In this document: positions 37,114-50,700 of the stretch, in pieces
Layout of the letters: every line of letters starts with the position of its first letter
How positions within the stretch are numbered: the first letter of the stretch is position 1
DNA from: Erodium maritimum
Taxonomy: Eukaryota > Streptophyta > Magnoliopsida > Geraniales > Geraniaceae
Direction of reading: 5' to 3'
Length of the DNA stretch: 64,000 bases
Assembly (NCBI GenBank): GCA_963921825.1
Contig: OY997588.1
Location: forward strand, 81,101,043 to 81,165,042
Position numbers and translations under genes: made by a program
The notes under the pieces: model-generated
What the model was told of the DNA's origin: nothing
What the model saw: the letters and a program-made list of their open reading frames with translations, nothing else
Database searches by the model: none

Positions 37114-40100
37114 TGTCACGCCCCAATTTCAGTAAAACCGAACTCGGGACGCGAACGTTTAAAATAATAAAACGATTGAAACCTGTTTTGAATAAACACT
37201 TTAAAATCACCATTTGTTCAACAAAAAATAATATTTACAACTCAAGATACGTCCCAACAAGTGGACAAAATACAAGGTATCCGTCACTAGACTCAAAAGT
37301 AAAACCCGGATTCCGCTCCTAGCTCCTCAAGCTTTGAGAGCTCACCTAATCCGTCCTGTGATCAGTACATGTAGGAAAAGCAGCTAGGGGTGAGCGTTCT
37401 CTCACCACCACGAATAACGGACTGACTACGACATACTAAGCAGACAATGGCGGTAACACCAAAACCAAACCCAATCCCGGGAATACAATCCCCAAACTCA
37501 AGTAACCCAACTGACACACAACCCGTCACTTTCCTCAACACACTCAACACTCGGACTCGTAATGTAGACCCGACACAACGATCACGACCTCTTCCAAGGA
37601 CACAAGAGACAGCCACGCAACACCCAAGATCACAAAGTATCGCACACCAAACAAGATCACCAAGGATCGCATTCCTGTCAGCTGCTCAGTGTCGGTTGCT
37701 AACCGGCTGGGCTCGAGCCTGCCCCACGCACTTTACCGATAACTGTCAGGCTCCAAGCGGTCGACCTGATGGCGATATACCGAGCTACTTTTCCGATAGC
37801 TAGTCGGAAGGGGAGCTGCCCTTTCATCGCCTAAGAATGCTTAACCTACCGATCCCTGTCAGGTCAGGTTAGCCAAAGAATGCTCGACTTTACCGATCCC
37901 TGTCAGGTAAGCCAGCCAACCTCCACGCAACTTCCCGACACAAAGTCGGGTCACTAACCTCGGGCAAACACAATCACAATCACAAGCAAGGTTCAACAAA
38001 CAACAACAAGACCGGTTCAACACTCCACAGGCACTCATGGCCACCCAAGACACCAACGGTAAAACACGGGTTCAACAACCCCACGGGCACTCATGGCCAC
38101 CCAAGACACACCAACAGTAACTCACGGGCTCAACAACCCCACGAGCACTCATGGCCACCCAAGACACACCAACAGTAACTCACGGGCCTAACAACCCCAC
38201 GGCACTCATGGCCACCCAAGACACACCGACAATGACTCACGGGCTCAACAACCCCACAAGCACTCACGACCTCCCAAGACACACCAACAGTAAAACACGG
38301 GCTCTCATGGCCACCCAAGACACAACAGTAAAGTACGGGCTCTCATGGCCACCCAAGACACAACAGTAAAATCAACCTCCGGGCATGGTCATATGCCTCC
38401 GGTAATTCTATTGTTCGATATGTTCCCGTATCATATGACACCACCCGGTGTCGCCTGCCTTTCTGACATTCGATAAATTTACATAACTCACGACACCTCG
38501 GTGTCACATGCATTTCTACTGTTAACTTTCCCTAATCAGGGCCGAAATCCGGCTACTTTTCCCTACCTCGTATGACTCCTCCAAAACCGCACAAATAAGC
38601 CCCGACGTGATCTCAGTCACTCGCCTAGTTTTCCCTTCCCTCGGTCTGCAGCACGATCTAATGAGAACACAATTTTAAGTACTTTTAAGTTCGCAGACAT
38701 AAACTGGAATTTAATAAACTTAACGCCCAAAAGTAACCCCGACAATGTCGATCACTCCCAAACTTCCCAATTACTCAACCTTGTCGATAAAGGACTCGGA
38801 AAAGCCCGATTCGCCCGACATGGCGAATCTGCCCGGGTTTTGGAAACGCCCTTCCGGGGCTCCGAAAATTCCCGTTTTCGTTTCTACGGTCTTAGAATAA
38901 TTCAAGGGTTCCTACGCACTCGACGGAATCGAATTCCGAATTCCGAGTAATTTAATTAGCTTTTAAAGTTTCTAAAACCCATCAATTACAACTTTCGCAT
39001 TTTAATTCCAAATTTCGATCCGGTTGTGGATTAAGGACCCGGGGAACGTTCCAAGCCACCCGAACACGAAACCCTAAAAATCGAGCATGTGGGCCCCACC
39101 TGGCCCAACTTGGGAGACGATGGGAGTTCGATCCTCGGAACGTTGAGACGATCCAATGGTTGAGCTCGTGAATAGTACCCCTCCAAAGCCCTAGCTCTCT
39201 TCTTCTCCTTCTCCTTCTCTCTCTAAACCTCTCTCTTCTTTTTCTAATTTTTTTTCCTTTTGTTTTAGCCTTGGCCGAACCCCCCCTTATCTCTCTTCTT
39301 TATTTTCCCCCCAAAGCCTAACACCACCATTTGTTTGACAAGTGGCAAGGTGGGTCCCATACCTTTTTGGAAGAATATCTAGAAGATATGTTCCAATCAG
39401 ATTCGCGAAATTCGGACGTTTCGGGCCCCGAACGGGCACTTTTTCCAAGAAAATACGAAACTTGACGGGCTACACGGAAACGGCTCAACTAAGACCGCTG
39501 CGACGACGGCTAAGATTTATGGATCCAAAACGATCCTCGAATGGACCAAAACGTCGTTCGGTTGACTTTTCCAACGAAAAGTCAACATTTCCGAAATTGG
39601 TCAGAAAGTTGCCCCGAGTCCCCTGGAACTCACTTTGGTCGATATCGGGGTCAACTTAAGTCCGGTATGACCCTCGGGGTCAATTCTAGGTTCAACTAAG
39701 TGTCTGTCTTAAATTTTTTAAATTTTCCTGTTTTTCGCAGGTTTGATTGGCGTTGACCGGGAGTGGTTATTACAGTCTACCCCCCTTTGATGAATTTTGT
39801 CCACGAAATTTAAAACAGACGTACCTCGGGAGTCGAACTGGTCGGGGTACTTCGCGCGAACCTCGTCCTCGCGTTCCCAAGTCGACTCAGCCCCGTGATG
39901 CCTCCACTGCACCCGTACCAGGCGGATAATCTTGCCACGCAAGACCTGCTCCCGTGTGTCCATGATCGGAACCGGCTGCTCCTCATAGGAGACATCGTCA
40001 GCCACCTCGATATCTGTCCACTCAATGACGTGGGAGGGGTCCGCATTGTACTGCCGCAACTGGGACACGTGGAAAACGTTATGAACTCTCCCAAAATGCG

Positions 40101-43100
40101 GTGGCAACGCCAGACGATAAGCCACTGCTCCCACTCTGCCCAAGATCTCGAACGGGCCAATGTACCGCGGGGCTAACTTGCCCCCGCTGCGTCTGAACCG
40201 TACCAGCCCCTTCCTCGGGCTCACCTTCAGGAACACATGATCCCCGACTACAAACTCAAGAGGTCGACGCCGTCTGTCGGCGTAGCTCTTCTGCCGACTC
40301 TGTGTGGTCTTCAACCGATCGCGTATCAGCGCGACCTTCTCTGTCGTCTCTCTAACAAGATCTGGCCCCAGCAGACTCTTGTCCCCCACCTCTGCCCAAC
40401 ATACTGGCGATCGACACGGCCTCCCATACAACGCTTCGAACGGTGCCATCCCAATATTGGCCTGGTAGCTTTTGTTGTAGGCGAACTCGACCAACGGCAG
40501 GTGGGTCTCCCATGATCCCCTGAAATCCAGCACACATGCCCGCAACATGTCTTCCAAGATCTGAATAGTGCGCTCGAGCTGACCGTCTGTCTGGGGATCA
40601 AGCCCGAATGTGCTCAGTTCCCCCATCATGTCCCACTCTCGGACTGATATGCTAGCGAGACTCGGAACCGACTTCCTACTCAAGGCATCGCCCACCACGT
40701 TCGCCTTACCCGGATGGTAGTGTAGCTCGAAGTCGTACTCCTCAAGTAGCTCCATCCATCGCCGCTGGCGCATGTTCAGGTCTCGCTGGGAAAAGATGTA
40801 CTTGAGGCTCTTGTGATCCGAGAACACCTGAAACCCCTCGCCATACAGATAATACCGCCAGCCCTTTAGCGCGAACACGACTGCTGCTAGCTCCAAGTCG
40901 TGGGTAGGATAGTTGCGCTCGTGTGTCTTCAACTGCCTGTATCCATAAGCAACAACTCTACCCAACTGCATCAGTACGCAGCCCAGTCCTTCCCCGGATG
41001 CATCACAGTAGACCTCATACCCGATCCCTCGCTCTGGCACTACCAACACTGGAGCGGTAGTCAGACGAGTCTTCAACTCAATGAACGCCCGCTCACAGTC
41101 CTCTGTCCACACAAACCCGACTCCCTTGCGTGTCAATAGAGTCATCGGCGCGGCTAGTCGCACAAAGTCCTGGACAAATCGCCGATAATAGCCCGCCAAC
41201 CCCAGAAAGCTGCGGATCTCGAAAACACTCGTGGGCCGTGCCCACTTCGAAACCGCGTCGATCTTCGACGGATCGACCAGTATACCGTCACGAGATACGA
41301 TGTGACCGAGGAATTTCACCTCAGCGAGCCAGAACTCGCACTTCTCCAGGTTGGCATACAGCTGATGCTTGCGCAGTAGAGTCAGAACCGTCCTCAAATG
41401 CACCTCATGTGCCGCCTCGCTCTACGAATAGATCAGGATGTCGTCTATGAACACTACCACAAAATGATCTAAGTACGGCCGGAATATACTGTTCATCATA
41501 TCCATGAACGATGCAGGTGCGTTCGTCAGCCCAAACGGCATCACCAAGAACTCGTAATGGCCATAGCGTGTCCGGAATGCAGTCTTTGCGACGTCCCCCT
41601 CTCGGACTCGCAACTGGTAATATCCGGATCATGGATCGATCTTCGAGAAACATGTTGACCCTCTCAGCTGGTCGAACAAGTCATCGATCCTCGGCATCGG
41701 GTATCGGTCCTTCACCGTAACCCGGTTCAGCTTCCGGTAATCTATACACATCCGAAGCTCTCCACTCTTCTTCTTCACGAAGAGTGCTGGTGCTCCCCAC
41801 GGCGATACGCTCGGACGGATAAATCCCTTCTCCTGAAGCTCCTCGAGCTGATGCTTCAGCTCAATCAACTCTGCCGACGTAAACATGTAAGGTGCCATCG
41901 ATATCGCTGCCGTTCATGGCACCAGGTCAATCCCGAACTCCACCTCACACTCCGGTGGAGACCCGCTCAACTCCTCAGGGAAGACCTCGGGGAACTCGCA
42001 TACCACTCGCGGCAACTCTCGGCTCTGCACAGCCGATACTTCCTCATCCGCGGACAACGCCGACAGGAGGACCCCGCTCTTACTACCCAGCACACACGTC
42101 ACCTTCGTACTGCCTACTGACACTGTTACTCGTCGCCTGTAGCAATCGATATTGGCTCGGTACTTCGCCAGCAAATCCATTCCCAAGATCACGTCAAAGG
42201 TCGTCATTCCCAGCATGAGAAGGTCACCAGGGCAAGGACAGTCTGCGACTCTAATTTCGCAGGCACGAAAGACCCTAGTCAACCATACTCCACCCCCAAC
42301 TGGGGTGTCCAGGCACAGAGGTGGACTCAACGGCTCTAAGATCAACCCCAACCTCTCAGCACAACCCAACGAAATAAAAGAGTGCGACGCCCCGGTATCA
42401 AATAAGAATAACGCCCATAAATGATACAATAAACACGTACCCTGGATGGTCTCGCGGTACGTGGTAGATCCTGGGGCCCGGGAGTCGGTAACTGCGTACA
42501 CTCTCCCCTGCGAGGCCTGTTGCCTCTCACCCGGCGCACTGGCTACTGAATACCCCGATCTCTGCTGCTGCCTCGGAACCGGCGCGCTCATAGACGGCTG
42601 TGAGAACCTCGACTGCTGCCCCTGACGTGGGCGACTGCATTGTAGACGACTGTTGCGGCCGCCGCGCTGACACTGCCATAATCGGATCAGGGCACCTTGC
42701 AATAGTGTGCCCAACCCGGTTGCACCGGAAACACCTGTAATCGTCGGCCCTCGGCTCCGTGCCCTGGCCTATCCGGCTGGTCGCTGGTAGCGCCGCGGGC
42801 CCTCCTCTCATCGAACACTCTCGCTGAAAGTGGTCTGGCTGCCCGCAGAGATAGCATGCCGGCCCCCTCTCTGACGCGACTGGCCCCACAGACGCCACCG
42901 ATCCCATCTGTCTTGCTCCACCCTGATGAGCATGTGGTCGGAATAACCCCGTGGTCCTCTGTCTCCTCGGGTCTCGTGAATCGGACGGCCCTGCAAAGCT
43001 GGTCGGCCGCTGTCGAATCTCACGGGTCCTGGCTGCATCGCGGGTACCCTACTCCACTGTCGCTGCAGTGTCCACGAGCTCTGTGTACTCCCGCAACCTC

Positions 43101-46100
43101 AAGGCGAGAACCTTATCCCAAATGGCCGGCCTCAGTCCCCCCTCGAACCGCATGCAACGATTTCGCACTGTCGCCACCATCTCTGGCGCGAATCTGGTCA
43201 GGGCCGTGAATCTGGCCTCGTATTCTGCCACTGACATCCCTCCTGCTGCAGGTCCAAAAACTATCGATGTCGGTCCAACCAAGCCGACTCGGGGAAATAC
43301 TGTGCCAGAAAGACCGTCTGAAAGATGTCGTAGTCGTGCCCGACTCTGTCCTTCACCCGCCCCCACCAGTGGTAGACGCTGTCCCTCAGCTGATGAGCTG
43401 CAAAGGACACTCTGCGGCGGCCATCTTCGATTCCTGATGTATCCAGGTCCCGCGTGACCTGCTCTAGCCACCTCTCGGCTAGGTCGGGGTTCGGCTCCCC
43501 GACAAATATGGGTATGCCGAGCTTCAGGAAGTCCAGCAAGGTCCGGGCCGTATGGTCCTCTGCCTGAACGGGCCTCACTGGGACCGCTGCTGCCTTCAGA
43601 GCTGGCGATGCCGACTCTCGACTGGCGATAATCGCCACCAAACTCTGTACTGTCCTGGTCAGCTCGTCCAGGGCGGTCGTAGCGGGAGGGTCTGCGACCG
43701 GCGGGACGCTGGGCGTACCCGTAGAAGGTCCCGCATCGCTCCTCCTGTCTTCTCCGACAGGAGTCCCTTGGGCCTCCGCGTACTCCGCGGGTTCAACGGT
43801 GGGCACCCGTCCTGGTGTCCCTGCTGACCGTCCCCGCCTGCCTCACGCGGGCACCTGTCCCCGTGTCACCGCTGATCGTCCTCGTCTACCGCGAGCCATG
43901 TGTCAGTATCCTCTGCACGGTTACACGCAAACGTTCAGTTTGCGAACTTATATAATGACAACATGCTCAAATACACTAGCGTTCACACGGTCTATGCTAT
44001 TAATACTTTACTTATAATAATACGTAAAGGAAAACTCAAACGAATCACACACCCGTACACCAAGCCACGCAACCACAAACCTAAGCGCCAAACGAAACAC
44101 ACGAATTTTTTTTTTTGGAAGTAGCTGGCCGGACCGTGTAGCCTTCCGGGCCGTGCCTGCTTCCGGGCCGGCGCGACAGCCGTGCCGTGCCAGCTTCTGG
44201 ATCAAAACGGCGATCCCGACATGGTCTCCTATCGTGCCGGTCAATGGCCCGTCCCGTAGATGCGACGACTTCGCACTTAACACACCGTCATGTCTACCCT
44301 AGGGCACTCGCATCCTACCCTTCTCCTGGCGACCCGCACACTTGTGCGTCGCAGAAATTCGACCATCAAATTGACCAAACACGTACTACAATTCCTGACC
44401 AAACCACAAGTCACTTACTTCACTCAAAAGCCGACAAGGCCAACAACACAACACACGCCCACCGGGCCAACCAACAATCAAAACACGCCCACCGGGCCAA
44501 TTAAATTTTAAAACTTTCTCCACTTCATTAAAAACCTCATTTCTTGAAATCAGGTAATTACAACCCGGTCCAGGCGTCCCCGAACTACATTGTACCCACT
44601 TGACATCAACACCGTCACGCTCGACTACAGGGGCACCCCTGAGTTGAGTCGCGACATTTTAAAAATGTTTCACGCAACAACACACAAACAGTATGCCAGT
44701 AACCCCGTACTGCACATACACACAAACACAACCAGGACCTAAAACATAACGGGTCTACACACGGTTCCGACCTGCGCACCCAACGCACGACGGGACTTTA
44801 CTGACTCGACTCTCCCCACCTAATTGACGTACAGTCCGAGGTGTGAAACCTCGAGCTCTGATACCAAGATGTCACGCCCCAATTTTAGTAAAACCGAACT
44901 CGGGACGCGAACGTTTAAAATAATAAAACGATTGAAACCTGTTTTGAATAAACACTTTAAAATCACCATTTGTTCAACAAAAAATAATATTTACAACTCA
45001 AGATACGTCCCAACAAGTGGACAAAATACAAGGTATCCGTCACTAGACTCAAAAGTAAAACCCGGACTCCGCTCCTAGCTCCTCAAGCTTCGAGAGCTCA
45101 CCTAGTCCGTCCTGTGATCAGTACCTGTAGGAAAAGCAGCTAGGGGTGAGCGTTCGCTCACCACCACGGATAACAGGCTGACTACGGCATACTTAGTAGA
45201 CAATGGCGGTAACACCAAAACCAAACCCAATCCCGGGAATACAATCCCCAAACTCAAGTAACCCAACTGACACACAACCCGTCACTTTCCTCAACAGACT
45301 CAACACTCGGACTCGTAATGTAGACCCGACACAACGATCACGACCTCTTCCAAGAACACAAGAGACAGCCACGCAACACCCAAGATCACAAAGTATCGCA
45401 CACCAAACAAGATCACAAAGGATCGCATTCCTGTCAGCTGCTCAGTGCCGGTTGCTAACCGGCTGGGCTCGAGCCTGCCCCACGCACTTTACCGATCCCT
45501 GTCAGGCTCCAAGCGGTCGACCTGTTGGCGATATACCGAGCTACTTTTCCGATAGCTAGTCGGAAGGGGAGCTGCCCTTTCATCGCCTAAGAATGCTTAA
45601 CCTACCGATCCCTGTCAGGTCAGGTTAGCCAAAGAATGCTCGACTTTACCGATCCCTGTCAGGTAAGCCAGCCAACCTCCACGCAACTTCCCGACACAAA
45701 GTCGGGTCACTAACCTCGGGAAAACACAATCACAATCACAAGCAAGGTTCAACAAACAGCAACAAGACCGGTTCAACACTCCACAGGCACTCATGGCCAC
45801 CCAAGACACCAACGGTAAAACACGGGTTCAACAACCCCACGGGCACTCATGGCCACTCAAGACACACCAACAGTAACTCACGGGCCTAACAACCCCACGG
45901 GCACTCATGGCCACCCAAGACACACCGACAATGACTCACGGGCTCAACAACCCCACAAGCACTCACGGCCTCCCAAGACACACCAAATGTAAAACACGGG
46001 CTCTCATGGCCACCCAAGACACAACAGTAAAGTATGGGCTCTCATGGTCACCCAAGACACAACAGTAAAATCAACCTCCAGGCATGGTCATATGCCTCTG

Positions 46101-47742
46101 GTAATTCTATTGTTTGATACGTTCCCGTATCATACGACACCACCCGGTGTCGCCTGCCTTTCTAACATTCGATAAATTTACTTAACCCACGACACCCCGG
46201 TGTCACATGCATTTCTACTGTTAACTTTCCCTAATCAGGGCCGAGATCCGGCTACTTTTCCCTACCTCGTATGACTCCTCCAAAAGCGCACAAATAAGCC
46301 TCGGCGTGATCTCAGTCACTCGCCTAGTTTTCCCTTCCCTCGGTCTGCAACACGATCTAATAAGAACACAATTTTAAGTACTTTTAAGTTCGCAGACATA
46401 AACTGGAATTTAATAAACTTAACGCCCAAAAGTAACCCCGACAATGTCGATCACTCCCAAACTTCCCAATTACTCGACCTTGTCGATAAAGGACTCGGAA
46501 AAGCCCGATTCGCCCGACATGGCGAATCTGCCCGGGTTTTGGAAACGCCCTTCCGGGGCTCCGAAAATTCCCGTTTTCGTTTCTACGGTCTTAGAATAAT
46601 TCAAGGGTTCCTACGCACTCGACGGAATTAAATTCCGACTTACGAGTAATTTAATTAGCGTTTAAAGTTTCTAAAACCCGTCAATTACAACTTTCGCATT
46701 TTAATTCCAAATTTCGACCCAGTTGTGGATTAAGGACCCGGGGAACGTTCTAATCCACCCGAACACGAAACCCTAAAACCCGAGCACGTGGGCCCCACCC
46801 GGACCAACTTGGCTGTGGGTGGCTAGGGCTCACATGGGCCCGGCCCACCATGGTGGTGGCCGGCCCTAGCTCCAGCCAGCCACCCCATGGCCGGCCGGCC
46901 ACCCCCCATGGTGGCCGGAGCTTCCCCCGAGCTCCCGGTCACCGGAAAAAGCTCCAAACTCGCTCCAAAACGTCTCCAACTATCCCTCATCCTCAATACA
47001 ACCCTAACTACTAGTTTTCAAACCAAGACATAATTTTAGAACTTGACAAAACGAAGATCGGTTTGGTGATTACCGTAGAGGAAGACGATGGGAGTTCGAT
47101 CCTCGGAACGTTGAGACGATCCAATGGTTGAGCTCGTGAATAGTACCCCTCCAAAGCCCTAGCTCTCTTCTTCTCCTTCTCCTTCTCTCTCTAAACCTCT
47201 CTCTTCTTTTTCTAATTTTTTTTCCTTTTGTTTTAGCCTTGGCCGAACCCCCCCTTATCTCTCTTCTTTATTTCCCCCCCAAAGCCTAACACCACCACTT
47301 GTTTGAAAAGTGGCAAGGTGGGTCCCACACCTTTTTGGAAAAATATCTAGACGATATTTTCCAATCAGATTCGCGAAATTCGGACGTTTCGGGCCCCGAA
47401 CGGGCACTTTTTCCAAGAAAATACGAAACTTGATGGGCTACACGGAAACAACTCAACTAAGACCGCTGCGACGACGGCTAAGCTTTTTGGATCCAAAACG
47501 GTCCTCGAATGGACCAAAACGTCGCTCGGTTGACTTTTCCAACGAAAAGTCAACATTTCCGAAATTGGTCAGAAAGTTTCCCTGAGTCCCCCGGAACTCA
47601 CTTTGGTCGATATCGGGGTCAACTTAAGTCCGGTATGACCCTCGGGGTCAATTCTAGGCTCAACTAAGTGTCTGTCTTAAAAAATTTAAATTTTTCTGTT
47701 TTTCGCAGGTTTGACTGGCGTTGACCGGGAGTGGTTTTTACA
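37114..47742 (-). mobile_element. Ty3/gypsy chromovirus-like LTR retrotransposon
   Basis: The element is 10,629 bp with two LTRs (37114-39774 and 44870-47742), an exact 5-bp duplication AAGGA (37109-37113 and 47743-47747), a tRNA-iMet primer site and a polypurine tract. Gene order in minus sense is gag, protease, RT, RNase H, remnant integrase and a chromodomain-like tail, which places it in Ty3/gypsy. The tail ([15 protein letters not shown], then YP and QF) suggests the Tekay/Del chromovirus branch. Several in-frame stops and a missing integrase core make it defective. It sits inside a LINE-type ORF1. Confidence 0.95.
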
Positions 47743-50700
47743 AAGGAAGCCTTGGAAAAACCGATGCCAAAGAAACGTGGACGTCCAAAGAAGGGTCTCT
47801 CGAAGGTGACTACTCCTCCAACCGTGGTCTATCAGACAAGAGCCAGGACCTCTACTGATAGAGGGGATGACGCAAGTCGTTTTTTTAGTGGATATCGCTA
47901 AAAAAGATAGCGCGGGAAATTGGAGTTACAGTTCGAAGGTTGGCCATAGACCTGTTGATCTTTGTGTTTTGGCGCTCAAGAAGGACGCTGAGGGCAGGAA
48001 CAACAAGGAGTACTTGGAACCGACTTCGGATCATGTCTTAACTCCAGTTCAGGTTTCTAACCGGTTCACCTGTTTGAACCCGGATAGGAAGTAGGCAAGA
48101 CGTTTGTATTTCTCGTTTTTTCTATCTTGTATTTTTCTCTTTGGAGCTGGTATTGGTTTGAGGAAAGGATCCTTTTGGATACTATCATGCTTTGTTCTAT
48201 AGCTTTATAGAACATTTGATAAATAAATTTTTATAGCCTATCAAAAAAAAAGAATCATGTCCAGTTTTGGAAAATGAGGGATAAACCTAGTATTATGTGT
48301 TGATAAAACTAGTGTTTAGTGTTGATAAAACTAGTGTTCATTATTGATAAAAATCACCTAGGTATAATATATTTTTTAAATTAGCCCTAAAATAATTTTT
48401 TTCGTGCTTAAAAATATATTCATATTGATCTTAATAGAAAGCTCTTGAAAAAATAAAAATATTGGCCCAAGTTTGAAGCTAATCAGAGTTCAAACGAAGC
48501 GGAAATAATTAAATTAGTGAATTGGTAAAAAAAATGACAATCTTACTAAAAAGTCTCTACCACTTACGAAAAAATGATGTGTTTTTACCATCAACAACTC
48601 AATTACATCACATCCATCCATTTATGAAATGGATGACTTGGATGAGTTTTCACTGTTTCTAGGTTAAGGGTGGGTTTCTATTGGATTTCTCCTCTCAGGT
48701 CATATGTTAAAAAAATTGCTTGTTGTATGTGTTAAGTTTCGATTTGTTGTACAACCGGCCAAACCTAACGGAAAACCTCATTAATTCATGCATGTGATAG
48801 ACACGTGAATATGTGATATAAAAACAAGTAAAGTTTTTTAGTACGCTTTGAACTTACAAAAATTATTAAACTCTAGTGTTTTTTTTAACAATTTCCCTTA
48901 TAATTATCTAACTTTATGATATGATTTTTTTTATCAACAAGAGATTTTTACAAACCTTTTCCTATATAAAAAGAAGAGCATTCTATAAAGATCGAATCTC
49001 CATAAGCTAAAATAAAAAACAAATAATATAAAGAAAATTTAAAAGGATTTGTAGTCAAAACAGAAACATGACATTAAAAAATAGAAAAATCAAGGAAGAG
49101 AGATAGCCAAAGCTGAAACCAACAGAATTAGACTAAAGGAAGAGAATGAGCTGGTTTGACCCTTCTATTAGTCCTACACCAGAGAAGAAGAGTTGTTCTC
49201 CCAGTATGAAAGGGGAAGAGACTAATAGTTCTGAACAATGTCCATTCAATGTTGTAAGAAAAACTTTCAATTTTGGCAAAAATCTCCTCAACGCAGAAAA
49301 AAAGACAAATATTACAGGATAAAAGGTCTCTTAAATTAATCTCAAGACTCGATAGATATAATAAACAATTTTTTTAAGTATATCACGCGAACTTGCAAAA
49401 CATATAAACTACACCGTCGTTTTTCACAATTTCCCCTACAATAAAAATTAAACTAATAAAAAATAGATTCACACTTTAATAAAAAACCATGATGTCCTCT
49501 GTGAAAACCTAGTGAATATTCTACTCTGGACGGCGGAGATGAGGGTAACGCCGTACCCTAGTGAGGAGCGTTTTATTGACGTGGAGATTGTAGGGCCGAA
49601 TGGTGAGGGTTTCCGTTTTACGGGAGTGTATGGGGAGGCAAACAGAGAACTACGGTGGCAGACGTGGGATATGATTCGTCTCCTGGGTGCGAGGACAGGG
49701 GCCTCGAGAAAATGGATTGTGATGGGGGATTTCAATGACATCCTTCGCAACAAGGAGAAGCGAGGTGGTCGACGGTACCCGGAGCGCCTGATCTCAGGGT
49801 TCCGGACCGCAATGAGGGACCTTGGAGTCTATGACGTCCCAATTCAAGGGTATGGGTTCACGTGGCATAGCGGAAGTGAACCAGAGACACGAATGGCAGT
49901 CCAGTTGGGCAGGGCTTTAATGTCTCGGGAGATGAGGGCGCTATGGCCGGAGGCCCATCTGGCCAATCTGGGAATTTCGACGTCGGACCATCTGCCCATC
50001 CTACTGGACTCAGAGAAAAGCGTGGAGCCTGTGGGGTCGCGTCAGTTCCGTTTTGAGAATATCTGGGCAGAGGACCCGGAATGTGGCTTGCTGATTCAGT
50101 CTAGTTGGGGCGCCCCGGGTGACCGCGAGATCGGATGTAAGATTCAGGAGACAGGCGCGGCACTGGATACCTGGGGAAAGGAGGTGTATAATGCACTTGC
50201 CCGGAAGATAGCACGGTATGAGAAGGACATGTTGTGGTTGAACGGCAAGGAAGACCGATCGAGTATTCGGCGTCGGGGAGCTTTGCAGAAACTATATGTT
50301 AAAGCCCTGGAGCAGAAGGGGGAGTTCTGGAGGCAACGGGCCAAGCAACACTGGCTTACGGATAGCGATCAAAACACGAAGTTCTTCCAAGCCTCGGCGT
50401 CACAGAGGAAGAACCTAAACAGAGTATCGGAGTTGCGTGATGGGGATGGTAACGTCCTTACCTGGGACTCGGGATTGGGGGATCATATACTAGACTTCTA
50501 TAAGATGCTATCTCGGAGGACGAGGGGGGACGGAGTGAACTTCTCGAAATTCCGTCAGCAGGTGACAGAGGGGCAGAACAGAGCTCTAATGGGGGAGGTG
50601 ACGTCTGAGGAGGTTCGGGATGCGACTTTCTCTATGGGCCCGAATAAATCACCAGGGCCGGACGGTCTCAACCCTTTCTTTTATCAAAAGTACTGGGGGA

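Larger units (their letters stand above)
36570..48251 (+). mobile_element. LINE-type retroposon, ORF1 part only, split by gypsy element
   Basis: Direct repeats AAGARTCATGTCCAGTT (36553-36569, and 48250-48266 overlapping the tail, one mismatch) flank the unit, which ends with AAATAAATTT, GCCTATC and an A-run at 48243-48251. Without the gypsy element it is about 1.05 kb. It holds the C-terminal half of an ORF1 with an AT-hook-like motif and about 150 bases of 3' untranslated DNA. It lies within copy A of the repeat-rich DNA transposon. Confidence 0.8.
30760..48694. mobile_element. Repeat-rich non-autonomous DNA transposon (copy A), split by two nests
   Basis: The left end (GAGGACAAATC at 30760, then AAAAACTGTGAGAACTCATT) and the right end in reverse (GAGGAGAAATCCAATAGAAA at 48694, then AAACAGTGAAAACTCATCC) are inverted and match the ends of copy B (57378-59231). 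Interior pieces at 36031-36550 and 48267-48640 carry GATAAAACTAGTGTT-type tandem repeats. The Harbinger-like insertion (30837-36030) and the LINE-type insertion (36570-48251) account for the rest, leaving about 1 kb of original element. Six bases GTCATA occur at both edges; a full duplication is not clear. A MULE relation is likely but not proved. Confidence 0.7.
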